From Methylophilaceae bacterium (GTDB lineage Bacteria; Pseudomonadota; Gammaproteobacteria; Burkholderiales; Methylophilaceae), in contig RHAY01000005.1 of the NCBI GenBank assembly GCA_010031285.1, forward strand, positions 1-18,906: a stretch of DNA of 18,906 nucleotides. Direction: 5' to 3'. Each line of letters begins with the position of its first letter. The stretch's first letter is position 1. Under the pieces are notes generated by a model. It searched no databases. It saw only the letters and a list, made by a program, of their open reading frames with translations, and was not told the origin of the DNA. A program made the position numbers and the translations under genes. Positions 14,726 to 18,906 of the stretch are shown one piece after another.

Positions 14726-15586
14726 ATGACTTTGGATTTAAGCTTACCTACATTAGGCTCGATTGATAGCTACGATCGCTATATGCAATCCATAAGAGCT
14801 ATCCCGTCTCTTACTGCCGAAGAAGAGATTGAGCTAGGTATGCGCCTTAAAAAATCAAACGATCTTGAGGCAGCAAAAACTCTCATTCTATCTCACCTAA
14901 AGCTTGTAGTTAAAGTAGCAAAGGGCTATTCCGGATACGGACTTCCTCAATCAGACTTAGTTCAAGAGGGCAATATCGGTCTCATGAAAGCTGTAAAGAG
15001 ATTTGATCCCGAAAGAGGAGTCAGGCTAGTTTCTTTCGCAATTTACTGGATTAAGGCAGAAATTCAAGAATATATCGTTAAAAATTGGCGCTTAGTTAAA
15101 ACAGCGACAACAAAAGCTCAACGTAAATTATTTTTTAACTTACGAAGCATGAAAAAAACTATTCAGCCTCTTAAATCTGATGAGATCAATTCAATTGCTA
15201 AAGAGCTTAATGTCAAACCTGAAGATGTCCGTGAAATGGAATATCGCTTGAATGGAAATGAAATTTCACTGGATTATGGTTCAGACGAATCAGAAGAGGA
15301 TGTATATAGGCCCATTGCTTATCTTAAAGATGAAACCCCAGAGCCTTCAGAACAAATGGAGATAGATCAATCCGAAGGGAATGATTTATCCTCCCTTAGT
15401 AAAGCACTTTCATCTCTTGATGAAAGAAGTAGACTTATTTTAGAAGAAAGATGGTTAAAAGATAAAGACGCTTCAACACTCCATGAGCTTGCGGATAAAC
15501 TTGGTGTATCGGCCGAAAGAATTAGACAAATCGAGCAAGCAGCAATGAAAAAAATTAAATTATTAATGCTATCTTCTAGTCATTAA
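14726..15586 (+). CDS. rpoH: RNA polymerase heat-shock sigma factor RpoH (sigma-32)
   Basis: RpoH directs RNA polymerase to heat-shock promoters such as those before grpE and dnaK in this window. From the chosen ATG the protein is 286 residues, matching E. coli RpoH (284), and its N-terminus MTLDLSLPTLGSIDSY aligns with the E. coli one. An upstream in-frame TTG at 14669 would add 19 residues but begins inside the CIRCE operator. Region 2 shows GYGLPQSDLVQEGNIGLMKAV (about 70-90) and LVSFAIYWIKAEI. The diagnostic RpoH box QRKLFFNLR is at 122-130. The region 4.2 helix-turn-helix is LHELADKLGVSAERIRQIEQ. The gene follows ftsX with a 127-bp control region. Confidence 0.96.
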   Translation: MTLDLSLPTLGSIDSYDRYMQSIRAIPSLTAEEEIELGMRLKKSNDLEAAKTLILSHLKLVVKVAKGYSGYGLPQSDLVQEGNIGLMKAVKRFDPERGVRLVSFAIYWIKAEIQEYIVKNWRLVKTATTKAQRKLFFNLRSMKKTIQPLKSDEINSIAKELNVKPEDVREMEYRLNGNEISLDYGSDESEEDVYRPIAYLKDETPEPSEQMEIDQSEGNDLSSLSKALSSLDERSRLILEERWLKDKDASTLHELADKLGVSAERIRQIEQAAMKKIKLLMLSSSH

Positions 15587-15653
15587 TTTTTTAAATTTAC
15601 CAAAAAAGCTAAAAGAACTCCGATAATATAGTTTTTTAAGGCTTTTCCAAAAA

Positions 15654-16034
15654 GTGACAATAAGCAACGCTAAAATATATCCATTAGAAATTAAGCTTCA
15701 TCAAGCTTCCAAGCTGTTAGAAATAAAATTTAGTAATCTAACTGAATGTATGCTTTCCTGCGAATTTCTTCGAGTGTATTCACCTTCAGCTGAAGTAAAA
15801 GGTCATGGGCCAGGTCAAGAAATACTTCAAACGCATAAAGAGAATGTCACGATAGAAAATATTGAGCCAATTGGTCAATATGCAATTAAATTAACATTTT
15901 CAGATGGTCATGATACAGGTATCTATACTTGGGATTATCTTTATGAGCTTGCAGCAACTTATGATGTGCTATGGGAAGAATATATAAACAAATTATCGAG
16001 TGCGGGCATTCAAAGAATAAAAACGAATGGCTAA
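15654..16034 (+). CDS. DUF971 (gamma-butyrobetaine hydroxylase N-like) protein of unknown function
   Basis: This is a 126-residue soluble protein with one DUF971 domain. Diagnostic stretches are CEFLRVYSPSAEVKGHGPGQ (about 36-55) and the pair FSDGHDTGIYTWDYLYEL (about 82-99). The fold is shared with the N-terminal domain of gamma-butyrobetaine hydroxylase, but no catalytic domain follows, so enzymatic function cannot be assigned. The start is GTG at 15654; no in-frame ATG lies nearby upstream, and an AAGG 12 nt before it is a weak ribosome site. It overlaps ubiE by 8 bp, which suggests coupled expression with the ubiquinone genes. Only one pair of histidines (His53 and the GHD) stands out as conserved polar residues. 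Confidence 0.9.
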   Translation: MTISNAKIYPLEIKLHQASKLLEIKFSNLTECMLSCEFLRVYSPSAEVKGHGPGQEILQTHKENVTIENIEPIGQYAIKLTFSDGHDTGIYTWDYLYELAATYDVLWEEYINKLSSAGIQRIKTNG

Positions 16035-16779
16035 TAAAAAAACACATTTTGGTTATAGCGAGGTAGATGCGTCTCAAAAAGCAGCTAAGGTAGCTTCTGT
16101 ATTTCATTCTGTAGCTTCAAATTACGACCTAATGAATGACTTGATGTCATTTGGGATGCACCATATGTGGAAAAAATTTCTTGTGAATACCTCCAATGCA
16201 AAGAAAAATGCTCGAATTCTTGATATTGCGGGAGGCACCGCCGACTTATCTGTTCTTCTTGCTAAAAAGATCGGGGCACAATCATCTGACTTTACAGGAC
16301 AAATAATTCATTCGGATATCAATTTATCTATGCTGAATATTGGCCGTAACAAATTAATTAATCAGGGTATTTTTATACCTTCTGTATTATGTGACGCTGA
16401 ATCACTGCCTTTCCCTGATAATTATTTCGATTATGTCACTATTGGTTTCGGTATTCGTAATATGACAGATAAAAAGAAAGCATTGAAAGAAATTTATCGC
16501 GTGTTATCTCCGGGTGGAAAGATTTTAATATTAGAATTTTCAAAAATTTGGAAACCATTGCAATTTTTTTACGATCAATTTTCTTTTAAATTATTACCAA
16601 AATTAGGTAAATTATTTGCAAAAGATGAATCTAGCTATCAATATCTTGTTGAATCTATAAGAATGCATCCTGATCAAGAATCGTTAAAAAAGATGATGGA
16701 GGAAGAATCTTTTTCTAAAGTTGAATATCTTAACCTATCGTCTGGTGTCGTCGCTATTCATATGGGCTACAAATTTTGA
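16027..16779 (+). CDS. ubiE: Ubiquinone/menaquinone C-methyltransferase UbiE
   Basis: UbiE is the SAM-dependent C-methyltransferase of the quinone ring, acting in the cytosolic Ubi complex. The 250 residues match UbiE/COQ5. Visible signatures are SNYDLMNDLMSFGMHHMWK (about 31-49), SAM motif I LDIAGGTAD (65-73), FGIRNMTDKKKALKEIYRVL and SPGGKILILEFSK. Ala72 replaces the glycine of the usual GGTGD. The gene starts with an ATG inside the last 8 bp of the DUF971 gene and ends in a TTGA overlap with ubiJ. With ubiJ and ubiB beside it, its role is most likely in ubiquinone; a menaquinone role cannot be excluded from this protein alone. Confidence 0.96.
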   Translation: MANKKTHFGYSEVDASQKAAKVASVFHSVASNYDLMNDLMSFGMHHMWKKFLVNTSNAKKNARILDIAGGTADLSVLLAKKIGAQSSDFTGQIIHSDINLSMLNIGRNKLINQGIFIPSVLCDAESLPFPDNYFDYVTIGFGIRNMTDKKKALKEIYRVLSPGGKILILEFSKIWKPLQFFYDQFSFKLLPKLGKLFAKDESSYQYLVESIRMHPDQESLKKMMEEESFSKVEYLNLSSGVVAIHMGYKF

Positions 16780-17336
16780 TTAGCGATACAATCAAACAAA
16801 AACTTACTAATCATTTATTTCAACAAAATGAATGGCTAAAAAAAGATTTTGCTAAACACAAATCAAAATCTATTTTATTTAACGTGGGTCCTATTCATTA
16901 CGCATTAATGATTAATGAGTCCGGTATTCCTGAATATAAGGGGCATTTAGAAACTTATGATGCGGAGATTAAATTAACAATATCATCAGCTATAGAACTT
17001 ATGCGAGGCAATAAGAAAGCGCATATTGAAATTAAAGGTGATATAGACTTTGCAACATTAATAAGTAAGGCATTAAAAGATATTGAATGGGACTATGAGG
17101 ACGATTTGAGTAAATTAATTGGTGATATACCAGCATATCAACTTTCAAAGCTTGGAAAAAAAATTGTTCAAAGCACAAAAGAAACATCATTCAACATTGC
17201 AGATACCTTCAAAGAATATTGGCTTGAAGAAAAACCACTTATTGCTAAAAAAAGATTAGTTGAGCAATTTAATAAAGAAGTTGATAACTTGAGATTTGAT
17301 GTTGATCGCTTAGAACAAAGACTTAAAAAACTATGA
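16776..17336 (+). CDS. ubiJ: Ubiquinone biosynthesis accessory factor UbiJ (SCP2 domain)
   Basis: UbiJ is a lipid-binding accessory protein that helps organise the soluble Ubi complex by binding hydrophobic ubiquinone precursors. The 186-residue product (about 200 in E. coli) has an SCP2-type N-terminal part at about 15-100, including VGPIHYALMINESGIPEY, and a C-terminal coiled coil, VEQFNKEVDNLRFDVDRLEQRL, typical of UbiJ. The start is TTG at 16776, forming a 4-nt TTGA overlap with the ubiE stop. The next in-frame ATG is far inside the SCP2 domain (residue 47-48), so TTG is the sensible start. It ends in an ATGA overlap with ubiB. Identity rests on the domain order plus the ubiE-ubiJ-ubiB context. 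Confidence 0.9.
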   Translation: MISDTIKQKLTNHLFQQNEWLKKDFAKHKSKSILFNVGPIHYALMINESGIPEYKGHLETYDAEIKLTISSAIELMRGNKKAHIEIKGDIDFATLISKALKDIEWDYEDDLSKLIGDIPAYQLSKLGKKIVQSTKETSFNIADTFKEYWLEEKPLIAKKRLVEQFNKEVDNLRFDVDRLEQRLKKL

Positions 17337-18877
17337 AATATATTAGGCTTTTATATATTATCTTCATCCTGCTTAAATATCGGCTTGAAGAGTTCATTAC
17401 ATTTAATCGAAAGCTTAATTTTCTCGCACTTTTTATCTCAGCAATATTTTTCTTTCGGCCACTTAACAAAAACAGAGGTACAAGACTTAGGCTTGCACTT
17501 GAGAATCTGGGTCCCATCTTCGTTAAATTTGGTCAAATGTTATCTACTCGAAGAGATCTTATACCCTTAGATATTGCAGATGAATTAGCTAAACTCCAAG
17601 ATCAAGTGCCGCCGTTTCCATATAAGGATGTCGAAAAAATTATTATTAGTTCGTATGGCATGCCTCTTGGTAATATCTTCAAATCGTTTGATATTACGCC
17701 GATAGCAAGTGCATCAGTAGCTCAAGTCCATTTTGCAACACTCCATGGCGGTCAACATGTTGCAGTCAAAATATTAAGGCCGAATATAAAGCGTGTCATC
17801 GAGAAAGATATTAAGCTTTTATTCCTAATTGCTCATTTGCTAGAATTAATCTGGTCTGATGGAAAGCGCTTAAGGCCCCGAGAAGTAGTTGCTGAATTTT
17901 CTAAACACGTTCAATGCGAATTAAATCTTATGTTAGATGCAGCAAATTGCAGTCGCCTAGGTGAAAACTTCAAAGATAAAAAATTACTTATCGTCCCAGA
18001 AGTTTTTTGGGACTATTGCAATGAAGATGTAATGGTCATGGAAAGAATGAATGGAACGCCTATTAGTCATGTTGAAAAGCTCCGAAAAAAGAAAATTGAT
18101 ATTAAAGCGCTTGCTCGTAATGGTGTTGAAATATTTTTTACTCAAGTTTTTAGAGACAGTTTCTTTCATGCAGATATGCATCCGGGTAATATTCAAGTTG
18201 CTGATGATGGGCGTTATATAGCTATGGACTTCGGTATCATGGGCTCTTTAAGTGAAAATGATAAAAACTACTTAGCACGTAATTTTTTAGCTTTTTTTAA
18301 GCGTGATTATCACGATGTGGCTCTAGCCCACATCGAATCTGGATGGGTGCCTAAAGATACTTCCATTGATGAATTTGAAAATGCTATTCGCTCTGTATGT
18401 GAACCTATTTTTAATAAACCTTTGAAGGAAATTTCATTTGGTCGCTTATTAATTAGATTGTTTCAGACCTCAAGACGATTTAATATGGAGATTCAACCAC
18501 AACTCACAATGCTTCAAAAAACTCTTTTGAATGTAGAGGGTCTTGGTCGAAACCTCGATCCTGATCTAGACTTATGGAAAACTGCTGCACCATTTTTAAA
18601 AAAATATATGTCTGAACAAAAAGGTATTAAACATATCCTTAAAAGCTTAAAAAATGAATTTCCTCATTGGCTTCATCTCACCCCAAAATTGCCAAGACTC
18701 ATTCATGACTTTCTCGAACAAAGAAATCTACAAAATAAAAATATAATTACTAAAGATGATTTTGAAAACTTCTTAAAATCTCAAAAAAATCAAAATCGTT
18801 TGTTTAGGGTCATCATCTCTTTAATTGGAATTACCTTATTGGTAAATTTAATAATCTTGTTTTATTTTATTAAATAA
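17333..18877 (+). CDS. ubiB: Ubiquinone biosynthesis kinase-like ATPase UbiB
   Basis: UbiB belongs to the ABC1/ADCK/UbiB atypical kinase family. It is membrane-anchored and thought to use its ATPase activity to help extract ubiquinone intermediates for the Ubi complex. The 514 residues are slightly shorter than the E. coli protein. The family-specific KFGQ (KxGQ) is at 65-68, the modified nucleotide loop SASVAQVH at 126-133, the ATP lysine Lys146 in VAVK, the catalytic-loop HADMHPGN at 279-286 and DFG at 299-301. The ExD-like segment reads ELNLMLDAAN (about 196-205), with Asn at its third position. A C-terminal hydrophobic stretch (about 490-513) is the membrane anchor. The ATG overlaps the ubiJ stop by 4 bp. 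It is the last gene in the window. Confidence 0.96.
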   Translation: MKYIRLLYIIFILLKYRLEEFITFNRKLNFLALFISAIFFFRPLNKNRGTRLRLALENLGPIFVKFGQMLSTRRDLIPLDIADELAKLQDQVPPFPYKDVEKIIISSYGMPLGNIFKSFDITPIASASVAQVHFATLHGGQHVAVKILRPNIKRVIEKDIKLLFLIAHLLELIWSDGKRLRPREVVAEFSKHVQCELNLMLDAANCSRLGENFKDKKLLIVPEVFWDYCNEDVMVMERMNGTPISHVEKLRKKKIDIKALARNGVEIFFTQVFRDSFFHADMHPGNIQVADDGRYIAMDFGIMGSLSENDKNYLARNFLAFFKRDYHDVALAHIESGWVPKDTSIDEFENAIRSVCEPIFNKPLKEISFGRLLIRLFQTSRRFNMEIQPQLTMLQKTLLNVEGLGRNLDPDLDLWKTAAPFLKKYMSEQKGIKHILKSLKNEFPHWLHLTPKLPRLIHDFLEQRNLQNKNIITKDDFENFLKSQKNQNRLFRVIISLIGITLLVNLIILFYFIK

Positions 18878-18906
18878 ATTAGGGAACACTAATTGCTCAT
18901 TTGGTT

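Noticed and set aside
15587..15653. Possible hairpin (AAAAGCT with GGCTTTT) and GATAAT between rpoH and the DUF971 gene
   Set aside because: The stem is only seven pairs including G-U, with a 29-nt loop and no T-run directly after it. The GATAAT has no -35, so neither terminator nor promoter is supported.
18878..18906. TTAG-N6-CTAA palindrome after ubiB as an operator or terminator
   Set aside because: The arms are only four bases and the window ends immediately after, so there is nothing to support a call.

Overview
This window is a gene-dense stretch of a bacterial core chromosome carrying 20 protein genes and no mobile element, RNA gene or CRISPR array. The DNA is visibly AT-rich, intergenic gaps are tiny, and many neighbouring genes overlap by 4-14 bp. 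Several features point to a betaproteobacterium: the order ftsY-ftsE-ftsX-rpoH, the cluster DUF971-ubiE-ubiJ-ubiB, and the run M16-M16-rsmD-coaD-ferredoxin. The edd-eda pair together with the low GC and streamlined layout suggests a small-genome methylotroph of the Methylophilales (OM43 / Methylopumilus-like). That last assignment is inference from gene content, not a search result.

Layout: (1) 31-2488, minus strand: edd-eda, the two Entner-Doudoroff enzymes, transcribed from a recognisable sigma-70-type promoter. (2) 2634-3593, plus: waaC, the LPS core heptosyltransferase I, divergent from edd. A 145-bp gap separates the two and holds a long inverted repeat. (3) 3675-7391, plus: grpE, dnaK and dnaJ. 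Clear sigma-32 promoters precede both grpE and dnaK, and a perfect terminator hairpin lies between dnaK and dnaJ. (4) 7392-11745, minus: a compact six-gene run of two M16 peptidases, rsmD, coaD, a 2[4Fe-4S] ferredoxin and gloA. Its end abuts the end of dnaJ with no spacer. (5) 11839-14598, plus: ftsY, ftsE, ftsX. (6) 14726-15586, plus: rpoH, preceded by a CIRCE operator. (7) 15654-18877, plus: a DUF971 gene, ubiE, ubiJ and ubiB (ubiquinone biosynthesis), joined by 8- and 4-bp overlaps.

The most interesting biology is regulatory. A near-perfect CIRCE element (8/9 left arm, exact 9-nt spacer, 9/9 right arm) lies just upstream of rpoH, and the grpE and dnaK promoters in the same window match the sigma-32 consensus. 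Together these suggest a cascade: HrcA (not in the window) represses rpoH, and sigma-32 then drives grpE-dnaK. The dnaK-dnaJ terminator would lower DnaJ relative to DnaK.

No gap exceeds 300 bp; the largest are 2489-2633 and 14599-14725. Nothing firm was seen at 1-30, 15587-15653 or 18878-18906. I see no wholly novel system. The other findings are details of regulation, gene starts and individual residues.
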